NCBI GenBank assembly: GCA_947564645.1
Contig: CANOCU010000004.1
Location: 1 to 64,000, forward strand
Source of the DNA: an uncultured Lachnospiraceae bacterium
Lineage (GTDB): Bacteria > Bacillota > Clostridia > Lachnospirales > Lachnospiraceae
Direction of reading: 5' to 3'
DNA: 64,000 nt
The position numbers were made by a program, and so were the translations under genes. Under the pieces are notes generated by a model, which was not told the origin of the DNA, did no database searches, and saw only the letters and a list, made by a program, of their open reading frames with translations. Below, piece after piece: positions 27,651 through 36,204 of this stretch. Each line of letters starts with the position of its first letter. Within the stretch, counting starts at the first letter, position 1.

Positions 27651-29198
27651 ATGAGGAAAAAACATATACCGGAAATTCGAAGGGTTCAGGGGATTCCCAC
27701 AATGTACGTGGACGATGAACCGTTCCTGGCATTGGCCGGAGAAGTACATAATTCGGCAGCGTACAGCCTGGAATCCATGGAGACGCAGGTTTGGGCAAAA
27801 ATAGAAGGGATGCATTTGAATACGCTGATCGTCCCCTTATACTGGGAAACGATCGAGCCGGAGAAGGGATGCTACCGGTTTACACTGATAGACGGACTGA
27901 TCGGTCAGGCGCTGGAACGGGGAATGCATCTGATCTTTCTTTGGTTCGGACTTTGGAAGAACGGAGAATCCATGTATGTGCCGGGATGGATGAAAGAGGA
28001 TCAGGCAGTTTACTTCAGGACAGTCACAGCCAGTGGAGAAAGAATGAATGCGATCTCGCCGTTTTGCCGCAGGGCGGTGGAGCGTGATAAGGCGGCATTT
28101 GCGGCAGTGATGGAACATATCCGGACAGTGGATGAAGAGCATACTACGGTGATTGCCATGCAGGTGGAGAATGAGATCGGCCTGCTGGGGACGGACCGGG
28201 ATTATGGAAAGGAAACGGAGAGGGAATTTGCCTGTCAGATTCCGGAGGCGCTGGCGGAGGCGTACAAAGTGAGCGGAGACTGGCGGACTGCCTTTGGTGA
28301 GGATGCCGGGGAGTACTTTATGGCATATTATTTTGCCGTCGCCGTCGAAAGGATAACGGCTGCAGGACAAGAGCGGTATCCGCTGCCCTGCTATACCAAT
28401 GCCTGGTTAAAACAGTTTCCCTGGTATGCAGGGTCTTATCCGTCCGGAGGTCCGGTGAAAGAGGTACACCGGATCTGGAAACTAGCTGCACCGTCCCTGT
28501 TCGCACTGGCGCCGGATATCTATCTGCCCAATACTGCAGAAGTGATGGAGGAATACGGTTATGAGGGGAATCCGCTGTTTATCCCGGAGACCAGAAAGGA
28601 TGCAGTGACCGCTTCCTGTTGTCTGTATGCATTTATGAAATGCCACGCGCTGTGTTACTCTCCTTTCGGGATTGAGGATCTTGGCAGGGAGCAGGAGGAG
28701 ATCCGCAAGCCGCCTTCGGATGTGATGCAGGCGCTGCAGATCGACCCGGCCGTATTTGAAACGGAGGGAGGCAAAAAGTATTTGGGCAGGGTCTATGAAG
28801 TGATCGGACAGATCAGGCCGCTGTATCTGCAGTACCGTGGCACAGAGCGTATGCAGAGTTATATGAAGCGTTCAGGGACGGAGAGAGGGATCTTTCTGCG
28901 GTTTCGGGAATACGATCTTGTGGTTTCCTATTTGCCGCAGATTCCGGCACAGCCGGTCTCCTCCGGGGTGGTCTTTGAACTGGAGAACAACAGATTCCTG
29001 ATCGTGGGCATGATGTGCACGCTGTCCTTTCGGACGAAGCCGGGAGAACGTACACAGGCCGGTATCCTGAAGCTGCAGGAGGGCAGTATGCGCAGTGGAG
29101 AATGGGAGAGTGAGAGAACTCTGAACGGTGATGAACAGATCGTGCTGCATCTTGGAGATGAAGCGGCTTGTCTGTATGTGGAATTGTATCAATATTGA
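27651..29198 (+). CDS. GH35-like beta-galactosidase with DUF5597-type C-terminus
   Basis: Predicted retaining glycosidase of 515 aa with a TIM barrel. It opens FLALAGEVHNSAAYSLESME and has LNTLIVPLYWETIEPEKG. The acid/base Glu is in AMQVENEIGLLG and the nucleophile Glu in NPLFIPETRKD. The C-terminal beta domain resembles DUF5597 found in GH35-type enzymes. No signal peptide is present, so the substrate is taken up first, presumably by the importer encoded directly upstream. A GGGAGGTTGGC ribosome-binding site precedes the start. It is the last gene of the ABC operon. Confidence 0.85.
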   Translation: MRKKHIPEIRRVQGIPTMYVDDEPFLALAGEVHNSAAYSLESMETQVWAKIEGMHLNTLIVPLYWETIEPEKGCYRFTLIDGLIGQALERGMHLIFLWFGLWKNGESMYVPGWMKEDQAVYFRTVTASGERMNAISPFCRRAVERDKAAFAAVMEHIRTVDEEHTTVIAMQVENEIGLLGTDRDYGKETEREFACQIPEALAEAYKVSGDWRTAFGEDAGEYFMAYYFAVAVERITAAGQERYPLPCYTNAWLKQFPWYAGSYPSGGPVKEVHRIWKLAAPSLFALAPDIYLPNTAEVMEEYGYEGNPLFIPETRKDAVTASCCLYAFMKCHALCYSPFGIEDLGREQEEIRKPPSDVMQALQIDPAVFETEGGKKYLGRVYEVIGQIRPLYLQYRGTERMQSYMKRSGTERGIFLRFREYDLVVSYLPQIPAQPVSSGVVFELENNRFLIVGMMCTLSFRTKPGERTQAGILKLQEGSMRSGEWESERTLNGDEQIVLHLGDEAACLYVELYQY

Positions 29199-29234
29199 CT
29201 CTGTATGAAAACAATACATAATATTCGACTACGA

Positions 29235-29281
29235 CCTCCTCTTGTGGTATACTTAACAAAGTATATTTCCACGAGAGGAGG
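29235..29281 (+). promoter_or_regulatory. Hairpin able to sequester the GTPase ribosome-binding site
   Basis: CCTCCTCTTGTGG (29235-29247) pairs with CCACGAGAGGAGG (29269-29281), 12 Watson-Crick pairs plus one wobble. An inner TATACTT/AAGTATA stem (29248-29254 with 29259-29265) continues it, with a 3-nt bulge. The right arm holds the GAGGAGG Shine-Dalgarno that lies 7 nt before ATG 29288, and the left arm is its complement. The same bases contain a possible -10 (TATACT 29248-29253). If transcription starts just downstream of that, the palindrome would be an operator instead. Confidence 0.7.
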
Positions 29282-29287
29282 ATTTTC

Positions 29288-32161
29288 ATGGGCGGACAGG
29301 CAGAGGAAAAGGAATCCCGGGAGCCGGTAAAACATATATGTGCGGGTCTGCTGGCCCATGTAGATGCGGGAAAGACGACGCTGGCGGAGAGCATTCTGTA
29401 TACGGGCGGGCAGATCCGCAGGCTAGGGCGGGTGGATCATGGGGACGCCTTTCTGGATACGGATGTGCAGGAGCGCGACAGGGGCATCACCATCTTTTCC
29501 AAGCAGGCGCAGGTGCAGTGGCGGGGGATGGGGATCACGCTGCTTGATACGCCGGGACACGTGGACTTCTCGGCGGAGATGGAGAGGACGCTGCAGGTGC
29601 TGGATTATGCGGTGTTGGTCATCAGCGCGGCGGACGACCTGCAGGGGCATGTTCTGACGCTGTGGCGTCTTTTGGAGCGTTACCGGGTGCCGGTTTTCCT
29701 TTTCCTCAATAAGATGGACCAGCCGGGCGCAGACGGGGACAGTCTGTTGTCGGAATTGAAAGAAAAGCTGGATGAGCGGATCGTGAAGTTCGGACACAAG
29801 GACGAGGCCTTCTACGAGGAGGTCGCGGTCTGCGATGAAGGGCTTCTGGAACAGTATCTGGAGACGGGAGAGCCGGTCGATGATGCTGCGATCGCCGGAC
29901 TGATCGGAGAGCGCAGGTTATTTCCCTGTTATGGAGGGTCAGCCCTGCAGGCGGAGGGGATTGACAGGCTGTTAGACGGTCTGTTTACCTATACGAAAGC
30001 GCCGGCGTATGGACCGGCGTTTGGTGCGCGGGTCTATAAGATCGCCAGGGACGCCCAGGGAAACCGGCTGACTTATGTGAAGGTGACGGGCGGCACGTTA
30101 CGCGTAAAGCAGGCGATCCCGGTGGGAGAGAGCGCTGAATCCAACAGCGGCGTATCGACACTGCGGGAAGAGAAGGTGGATCAGATCCGCGTCTATTCGG
30201 GCAGTAAATATACGACGGTGCAGGAGGCCTGTGCGGGGATGGTCTGTGCGCTGACAGGACTGTCTTCCACATTCTGCGGGCAGGGTCTGGGTGCGGAACG
30301 GGGGACGGTGCTGCCTGTGACAGAGCCGGTCATGACGTATCGGATCGGACTGCCGGAGGGCTGTGACGTGCACCGTATGTATGAGAAGTTATGTCAACTC
30401 GAAGAGGAGGAACCGCAGCTGCATCTTGTCTGGAAAGAGCAGGTGAATGAGATTCACGCACAGCTGATGGGGGAAGTGCAGATCGAGGTGCTGCGGAATC
30501 TGATCCGGGAGCGTTTTGACGTGGAGGTTTCCTTTGACGAGGGCAGTATCGTCTACAAGGAGACGATCATCGACAGAGTGGAGGGGATAGGTCATTTCGA
30601 GCCGCTGCGGCATTATGCGGAGGTACATCTGATCCTGGAACCGGCAGAGCCGGGATCCGGGCTGCAGTTTGCCACGGCAGTGAGCGAGGATGATCTGGAC
30701 CGGAACTGGCAGCGGCTCGTGCTGACCCATCTGGAGGAAAAGGAACATCCGGGGGTGCTGACGGGTGCCCCGATCACGGACATGCGGATCACACTGGCTG
30801 CGGGGAAAGCCCATAAGAAGCATACCGAGGGCGGGGACTTCAGGCAGGCCACCTACCGGGCAGTCAGACAGGGGCTGTGCAAGGCCCGCAGTGTGCTGCT
30901 GGAGCCGGTCTATTCTTTCCGGCTGGAACTGCCGCTTGCCCTGATCGGCAGAGGGATGACGGATCTGCAGAGCCGGGCGGGGAAGTTCGAGGCGCCGGAG
31001 ACAGACGGCGAGTGTGCCGTCCTGCAGGGTACGGTGCCGGTGTCCGAGATGACGGGCTATCAGGCCCAGGTGCGGGCCTATTCCGGCGGAAAAGGCAGAT
31101 TATTCATGGAATTGAAGGGATATGCGCCCTGCCATAACACGGAGGAAGTGATCGCTGCCATCGGCTACGAGGCGGAACATGACGTGGAGAATCCTTGCGG
31201 TTCCGTTTTCTGTGCCCATGGGGCGGGATTTGTGGTGCCCTGGGATCAGGTGGAGGCGTATATGCATCTGGAAAGCGCGCTGACAGGCTTGCAGGACGGC
31301 GACAGGCAGGACGGATACAGTGCGCAGGATGCGTGGGAAACAGGCGCAGAGGAAGAGAACGGCGGGTACGCGGTCCGGTACGGCAGCAGGCGGGACGTCC
31401 GCAGCCAGGGATCCGTGGCGGATGTGATCGGACAGGATGAGATCGACGAGATCATGGCCCGCACCTATGGAACGAAGGAGCGGAAGAAACAGGGGTGGGC
31501 GAGGACCATACGGCCTTCCGAACCCGTGGGAAAAGAGAGAAACGGAGGCGGCAACAGACAGAGTGCTTTGCCGCAGGAAGAATACCTGTTAGTGGACGGT
31601 TATAACATCATCTTTGCCTGGGATCTTCTGAAGGAACTGGCGCAGGTCAGTCTGGACGGCGCCAGAGGCAGGCTGATGGATATTCTGAGCAATTATCAGG
31701 GGTACCGTAAGATACATCTGATCCTGGTATTTGACGCCTATAAGGTAAAGGGAAATCCGGGCAGTACGGTCCGTTATCACAATATCGATGTGGTCTATAC
31801 GAAGGAGGCGGAGACTGCGGATCAGTACATTGAGAAGGTGACGCATGAGATCGGCAGAAAGCATCATGTCCGTGTGGCCACCTCCGACGGACTCGAACAG
31901 CTGATCATCATGGGCGCCGGGGCAATCCGGGTTTCCGCCAGAGAGCTGCAGGAGGAAGTGATGGAGGCAGGGGAGGAACTGCGGCGGATGTTCCTGCATC
32001 CACAGCTGCAGCAGACAGGCGGACGCAATTATCTGTTGGAAGGCGCCCCGGAGGAAGTGACGGCGTACCTGGAGCAGATAAAGGAGAACGGGTTCGTGGA
32101 GAAGGGGAACCTGGATCAGATGAGGGAGAACAAATCCGTGGAGAAGGGGAACCTGGGGTAG
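29288..32161 (+). CDS. Tet(M)/EF-G-like translational GTPase fused to a YacP/Rae1-type NYN ribonuclease domain
   Basis: A 957-aa two-part protein. Residues 1 to ~690 are a translation-factor GTPase of the ribosomal-protection class: G1 AHVDAGKTT, G2 ERDRGITIFSK, G3 DTPGHVDF, G4 NKMD, then domains III-V ending GSVFCAHGAGFVVPWDQ. After a charged linker, residues ~764-935 match YacP/Rae1 (NYN, PIN-like fold): YLLVDGYNIIFAW, LILVFDAYKVKG, YTKEAETADQYIE and VATSDGLEQLI, so all the acidic catalytic positions are kept. Rae1 of Bacillus cuts mRNA in the ribosomal A site. A fused GTPase suggests ribosome-directed cleavage or rescue; tetracycline protection is not shown. The C-terminal tail is made of 42-bp repeats and ends at a TAG inside one of them. 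A SUV3-like helicase gene follows. Confidence 0.88.
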   Translation: MGGQAEEKESREPVKHICAGLLAHVDAGKTTLAESILYTGGQIRRLGRVDHGDAFLDTDVQERDRGITIFSKQAQVQWRGMGITLLDTPGHVDFSAEMERTLQVLDYAVLVISAADDLQGHVLTLWRLLERYRVPVFLFLNKMDQPGADGDSLLSELKEKLDERIVKFGHKDEAFYEEVAVCDEGLLEQYLETGEPVDDAAIAGLIGERRLFPCYGGSALQAEGIDRLLDGLFTYTKAPAYGPAFGARVYKIARDAQGNRLTYVKVTGGTLRVKQAIPVGESAESNSGVSTLREEKVDQIRVYSGSKYTTVQEACAGMVCALTGLSSTFCGQGLGAERGTVLPVTEPVMTYRIGLPEGCDVHRMYEKLCQLEEEEPQLHLVWKEQVNEIHAQLMGEVQIEVLRNLIRERFDVEVSFDEGSIVYKETIIDRVEGIGHFEPLRHYAEVHLILEPAEPGSGLQFATAVSEDDLDRNWQRLVLTHLEEKEHPGVLTGAPITDMRITLAAGKAHKKHTEGGDFRQATYRAVRQGLCKARSVLLEPVYSFRLELPLALIGRGMTDLQSRAGKFEAPETDGECAVLQGTVPVSEMTGYQAQVRAYSGGKGRLFMELKGYAPCHNTEEVIAAIGYEAEHDVENPCGSVFCAHGAGFVVPWDQVEAYMHLESALTGLQDGDRQDGYSAQDAWETGAEEENGGYAVRYGSRRDVRSQGSVADVIGQDEIDEIMARTYGTKERKKQGWARTIRPSEPVGKERNGGGNRQSALPQEEYLLVDGYNIIFAWDLLKELAQVSLDGARGRLMDILSNYQGYRKIHLILVFDAYKVKGNPGSTVRYHNIDVVYTKEAETADQYIEKVTHEIGRKHHVRVATSDGLEQLIIMGAGAIRVSARELQEEVMEAGEELRRMFLHPQLQQTGGRNYLLEGAPEEVTAYLEQIKENGFVEKGNLDQMRENKSVEKGNLG

Positions 32162-32235
32162 ATGAAGGAGAATAGATCCGTGGAGAAGGGGAATCTGGAT
32201 CAGATGAAGGAGAACGGATCCGTGGAGATGGGAAA
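32084..32235 (+). repeat. Tandem 42-bp repeat across the 3' end of the GTPase-NYN gene
   Basis: About 3.5 copies of a 42-bp unit built around GGAGAACNNATCCGTGGAGA and GGGGAACCTGGATCAGATGA. The unit encodes 14 residues of the type KENGSVEKGNLDQM. Two copies are inside the gene. The second copy carries GGGTAG where the others have GATCAG, creating the stop at 32159-32161. The remaining copies continue in the same frame to a TAG at 32261-32263. Confidence 0.8.
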
Positions 32236-32277
32236 CACGGTATCCGGGACAGAACGATCATAGAATGGAAGATAATT

Positions 32278-34389
32278 ATGGCAAGAAGACACACAAGACA
32301 TGGAAGATATACAAAACAGGATACGATAAGCAGCCGGCAGGAGCAAAATGATCAGCAGGAAACTTCTGACCGGGCGGATGTGGCGGCCAAAGGAGCGGAA
32401 GAGGAGAAGGAGCAGAATCCCGTGGATCTTCCGGAAGCCGTGTGGGCGGTCTATCTGCAGACTTTCCTGGAATTTAGCGATAAGGAGCACCGGCGGTTTA
32501 TCAAGGGCTGCGAGAAGCAGATCGGGCAGCTGGAGCGGCGTATCGCCCGCAAGAAGGGACAGGAGAACCACCAGGTACTGGCCGATATGAAGGAACTGCA
32601 CAAGAAGACGGCGGCGATCGGTTATACGGTGGCAGGCAAAGAGACCAGGCTGCTTAAGAAATACAAACATGTTCTGAGAATGCTGGCCAGACTGGATATT
32701 ACGTTTCTGCATAAGATGGCGGCGGGCGCGAATCCGGAAGATATCGTGCATATGCCGGGTGCGGCGCTGCTGCTGCGGTCCAGGTCTCTCTATGAGATCT
32801 ATAAGGAAGAGTACATGCAGTATCTGGTGGGCCAGCGCATTGAGGAACTGATGGAGGCGGAGCCGGAGAAACAGTATCCGGAGGCCAGAGGTATGCAGCG
32901 CCATTTTATCCTGCACATAGGACCTACCAACAGCGGCAAGACTTATCAGGCGCTGCAGCGGTTGAAGCAGGCATATCATGGTATTTATTTAGGCCCTTTG
33001 CGTCTGCTGGCATTGGAGGTCTATGACCGGATGACGGCGGCAGGCATTCCCTGCAGTATGGTTACCGGAGAGGAATCGATCCGCACGCCGGGCAGTTTCG
33101 TACAGGCGTCCACGGTAGAGATCATGGATATCCGTGAGATTTACGATATCGCAGTGATCGACGAGGCCCAGATGATGGCGGATGAGAACCGGGGCAGTTT
33201 CTGGACGAGGGCCATTCTCGGCATCCGGGCGGAGGAGATCCATGTGTGCTGCTCCGGCACGGCAGAGCCGCTTCTTACTAAGATGATCGAGCGGTGCGGC
33301 GACTCTTACGAGACGGTTTATCATGAGCGCAACACCAGGCTGGAATTTATCCCGAAGCGTTTCGATATGAGCAAGGATGTGGAGCCGGGAGACGCTTTGA
33401 TCGCCTTTTCCAAGAAAAATGTACTGGCCATTGCAGCCACTCTGGAAAGCCGGGGAATCAAGGCCAGCGTCATTTACGGCAATCTGCCGCCTCAGACGAG
33501 ACGGGAACAGGTGCGCCTTTTTACGGAGGGTGTGAATCAGGTGGTGGTAGCCACGGACGCCATCGGAATGGGGATCAATCTGCCGATCCGCCGGGTGGTC
33601 TTCATGAATACGTCCAAGTTTGACGGCACGGACAAGCGGCGCCTTGAGGCGGAGGAGATCAGGCAGATTGCCGGGCGCGCCGGACGGTATGGCTACTATG
33701 ATGTGGGTTATGTGCAGTCGGCGATGGATGTGGAGTATATCGGCAAGAAGCTGGAAGAGCCGCTGCAGCCGCTCACCAAAGCGAGGACGGGATTCCCGGA
33801 GGTGCTTCTGGATATCGACATGGAGTTGGATGAGATCATCGAGGCCTGGGAAGGTACGAAGAATCTGGCTTTCTACGACAAGATCTCCATGGCGGAGAGC
33901 GTGAAGAAGTACCGGTATCTGAAGAATTACCGTAAGAAGCTGTCTTATATGGAGGACAGGAAGTTCGTGCTGTCCCTGATCACCTGCCCCTTCGATGTGA
34001 AGGACAGAGAAGTGCTGCGTCTGTGGCTGTGGTACTGTGAGAAGCCGACGGAGGATCACAACTGTCCGATGCTGCCCCAGGACTTTACGTTGGAAGGATT
34101 GGAGTCCTATTACAAACAGCTTGACCTGTATACCCAGTTTTCCGGCAGGATGAACTGGGAGATCGACAAGGAAGAGGTGGCGGTGAACAGGGAGTGGGCC
34201 CAGTCCGTGATCGGGGAGATGTTGGAGGACGACAAAGGGCAGTTCGAGAAAAAATGCCGGGGCTGCGGCGTGGCACTGCCCTGGGATTACGATTTCCCGA
34301 TCTGCCAGGAATGTTATCACAGCGGTGTCAAGGACGACCGGGTGCGGCGTTCCATGCATCGGTATCCGCATGACCGAAACAGAAGGTAG
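32278..34389 (+). CDS. SUV3-like ATP-dependent RNA helicase
   Basis: Superfamily 2 helicase of 703 aa related to SUV3, the helicase of the mitochondrial RNA degradosome. A ~200-residue helical N-terminus precedes motif I GPTNSGKT. Motif Ib VTGEE and motif II as DEAQ (AVIDEAQMM) follow, then motif III CSGTAEP and motifs V/VI ATDAIGMGINLP and QIAGRAGRYG. The C-terminus ends in a four-Cys zinc-ribbon-like element: CRGCGVALPWDYDFPICQEC. There is no obvious ribosome-binding site beyond GGAAGATAATT before ATG. It lies 116 bp after the GTPase-NYN gene, which suggests a shared role in RNA handling, but that is inference. Confidence 0.9.
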   Translation: MARRHTRHGRYTKQDTISSRQEQNDQQETSDRADVAAKGAEEEKEQNPVDLPEAVWAVYLQTFLEFSDKEHRRFIKGCEKQIGQLERRIARKKGQENHQVLADMKELHKKTAAIGYTVAGKETRLLKKYKHVLRMLARLDITFLHKMAAGANPEDIVHMPGAALLLRSRSLYEIYKEEYMQYLVGQRIEELMEAEPEKQYPEARGMQRHFILHIGPTNSGKTYQALQRLKQAYHGIYLGPLRLLALEVYDRMTAAGIPCSMVTGEESIRTPGSFVQASTVEIMDIREIYDIAVIDEAQMMADENRGSFWTRAILGIRAEEIHVCCSGTAEPLLTKMIERCGDSYETVYHERNTRLEFIPKRFDMSKDVEPGDALIAFSKKNVLAIAATLESRGIKASVIYGNLPPQTRREQVRLFTEGVNQVVVATDAIGMGINLPIRRVVFMNTSKFDGTDKRRLEAEEIRQIAGRAGRYGYYDVGYVQSAMDVEYIGKKLEEPLQPLTKARTGFPEVLLDIDMELDEIIEAWEGTKNLAFYDKISMAESVKKYRYLKNYRKKLSYMEDRKFVLSLITCPFDVKDREVLRLWLWYCEKPTEDHNCPMLPQDFTLEGLESYYKQLDLYTQFSGRMNWEIDKEEVAVNREWAQSVIGEMLEDDKGQFEKKCRGCGVALPWDYDFPICQECYHSGVKDDRVRRSMHRYPHDRNRR

Positions 34390-34396
34390 GAATCTT

Positions 34397-35194
34397 ATGA
34401 TCCACACATACTATATGAATGTGACACAGTTTGAAGACGAGACGCTTTTCCGGAAAAAAGCCAGCCTCCTGTCACCTTACAGGCAGCAGAAGATCGCGCA
34501 GCAAAAACAGGAGACGGATAAGCGCAGGAGCCTGGGTGCGGGCCTTGCCCTGGATTATGCACTGAGATGTTACGGGCAGGGACTTAAGGAGCGGGATATG
34601 GAATACGTGTCTGGCGAGTGGGGAAAGCCGGCGCTTCGGGATTACCCGCAGATCCATTTCTCCCTGTCCCACTCGGGGGACTATGCCATGTGCAGTATCG
34701 GGGATCGTCCCGTAGGCAATGATATCGAGCGGGTAAGGCCGGGGCGGCTTAAGGTGGCGGAACGCTTCTTTACAGCGCCGGAGCGGGCATTTCTATACGG
34801 TGAACAAAGCAGGGCCGGGGAGCCGGTTTTTCTTGATCGTTGTACGCGTTTGTCGCGGAATGCCTGTGCTGCGGATAGCAGAGAATGTGATAGTGGGAAA
34901 AGCACGGCCTGCGATGTACAGGAGTGTGAGGACGAGGAGATTACGCAGAGAATGTTCCGCATCTGGACGATGAAGGAGAGCTTCCTCAAGGTGACGGGTA
35001 GAGGAATGACGCTGCCGCTTAACGCGTTCTCGGCAATCGTGGAGGACGAGAGGGGCATAGTCCGGGTGGAGCATAGCTTTGACGATGCGGTATATCCTAT
35101 GAAGGAATACGGGGAGATCCCCGGATACCGGGCGGCGGTGTGCTGCCAGGGGGATGGCGAGATGGCAGAGAACATGGAGCCGGCGGCGTTTTGA
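34397..35194 (+). CDS. 4'-phosphopantetheinyl transferase superfamily protein
   Basis: Sfp/AcpT-type enzyme that moves phosphopantetheine from CoA to a carrier protein, 265 aa. The two Mg-binding motifs are present: VGNDIERV and, after an insertion, WTMKESFLKVTGRG. Between them is a loop of about 40 residues, Cys- and Ser-rich (SRNACAADSRECDSGKS), not usual for the family. The start at 34397 follows GTAGGAATCTT and lies 7 bp after the helicase stop, so the two are probably co-transcribed. No polyketide, peptide-synthetase or acyl-carrier gene is in the window. Confidence 0.87.
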   Translation: MIHTYYMNVTQFEDETLFRKKASLLSPYRQQKIAQQKQETDKRRSLGAGLALDYALRCYGQGLKERDMEYVSGEWGKPALRDYPQIHFSLSHSGDYAMCSIGDRPVGNDIERVRPGRLKVAERFFTAPERAFLYGEQSRAGEPVFLDRCTRLSRNACAADSRECDSGKSTACDVQECEDEEITQRMFRIWTMKESFLKVTGRGMTLPLNAFSAIVEDERGIVRVEHSFDDAVYPMKEYGEIPGYRAAVCCQGDGEMAENMEPAAF

Positions 35195-35443
35195 CGAACA
35201 GGCGGGAAAGGGCGGAGATTACGGGGAAAATGCAGCATTCGGTTTCACCGCTTTTGTGCAGCGCACCGGAACTGGCCGGGAAGGTGGTATTTGCCCATTG
35301 GATCGTTCCGGCTGCGGGGTATATGGCGGTATGCGTCTGTGAACCGGTTACATGGGTGGTATGCGTTGCTTTTTTCAGGCGCATGCATTATGCACAGGGG
35401 GAATTTCAGAACTACTAACACAGTCATAGTATAGCACTTCATA
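35195..35443 (+). other. Gene-free stretch, probably eroded 5' part of an Fnr-like gene
   Basis: No convincing gene. A frame covers 35140-35418 but has no recognisable product and overlaps the previous gene. Weak echoes of an Fnr cNMP-binding domain (QGEFQNY near 35397) directly precede the Fnr remnant, as expected for a decayed N-terminal half. Confidence 0.4.
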
Positions 35444-35857
35444 GAAGGAAAGGAAATCACGCTTTACCGTCTGCATAGAGGCGACTTGTGTATGCTGTCT
35501 GCCTCCTGCGTGCTGGATGCTGTCACATTTGATGTATTCGCAGACGCGGAGGAGGACATCCGCATATTTGCGCTGGAAACTGCGGTCAGCCGTTTTTCGG
35601 ATGTGATGTGGGTGATGCAGCAGGTTTTGTTTATGAGCATGGATAAACGTCTGGCAATCTTCCTTTCGGATGAATCAGCAAGGACCGGTTCAGATACTAT
35701 TGCGCTGACGCACGGGCAGATTGCCCGGTATATGGGTTCTGCCCGTGAAGTGGTATCCCGGATGCTGAAATATTTTGCCGGTGAAGGGATTGTGGAGGTT
35801 TCCAGGGGCGGCGTTACGATCCTTGACAAAAAGCGCCTCCGTGATCTAGCCCTTTAA
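35444..35857 (+). pseudogene. Crp/Fnr family regulator, truncated remnant
   Basis: C-terminal part of an Fnr-type regulator. It begins EGKEITLYRLHRGDLCMLSA (end of the cNMP-binding beta-barrel), continues VTFDVFADAEEDI, and jumps to SRFSDVMWVMQQVLFMSMDK. A complete helix-turn-helix follows (LTHGQIARYMGSAREVVSRM) and then GGVTILDKKRLRDL. The N-terminal half is missing and about 30 residues are deleted between the barrel and dimerisation helix. The frame contains TTG 35486 as the only possible start, without a ribosome-binding site. Its end overlaps the 3' end of the convergent thioredoxin gene by 12 bp. Confidence 0.82.
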
Positions 35858-36154
35858 CATGGCGAGGATATCTGCTTTCGGTCTTGCGCCTGCCGACTGG
35901 CTTATGACGTTTCCGTTTTTGATCACAGCCAGTGTGGGGATGCTCATGACATGGAATTTCTGTGCCAGTTCCGGTTCTTTATCTACGTTGATCTTGCCTA
36001 TCAGGTACTGCGGGTTTTCCGCCGCGATCTCTTCCACTATGGGGGATACCATGCGGCAGGGACCGCACCAGTCGGCGTAGAAATCCAGGAGCACGGGCTT
36101 TTCGCTGGTTCTTACAGAATCGAAGTTGTCTTTGTTTACATGGATTATAGACAT
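35846..36154 (-). CDS. trxA: Thioredoxin
   Basis: Small cytoplasmic disulfide reductase, 102 aa, full length. The active site is DFYADWCGPCRM with the classic WCGPC, and the cis-Pro loop is VMSIPTLAVIKNG. It starts MSIIHVNKDNFDS with GGAAGGTACTGATT upstream. It is intact although the genes on both sides (Fnr remnant, truncated 4Fe-4S membrane protein) are broken. Confidence 0.95.
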   Translation of the reverse strand: MSIIHVNKDNFDSVRTSEKPVLLDFYADWCGPCRMVSPIVEEIAAENPQYLIGKINVDKEPELAQKFHVMSIPTLAVIKNGNVISQSAGARPKADILAMLKG

Positions 36155-36204
36155 AATCAGTACCTTCCTTTCTTTTTATCTGTTGGCAGAGTATCATATC
36201 CTGC

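Noticed and set aside
29288-32161. Calling the GTPase a tetracycline resistance gene.
   Set aside because: The GTPase part is Tet(M)-like, but the fusion and missing experimental support make a resistance call unsafe; no linked mobile element is present.
32989-34407. 472-codon minus-strand frame opposite the SUV3-like helicase.
   Set aside because: Antisense shadow of a gene with all helicase motifs.
35140-35418. 92-codon plus-strand frame after the phosphopantetheinyl transferase.
   Set aside because: Overlaps the previous gene out of frame, has no ribosome-binding site and no recognisable product; the region fits an eroded Fnr 5' end.
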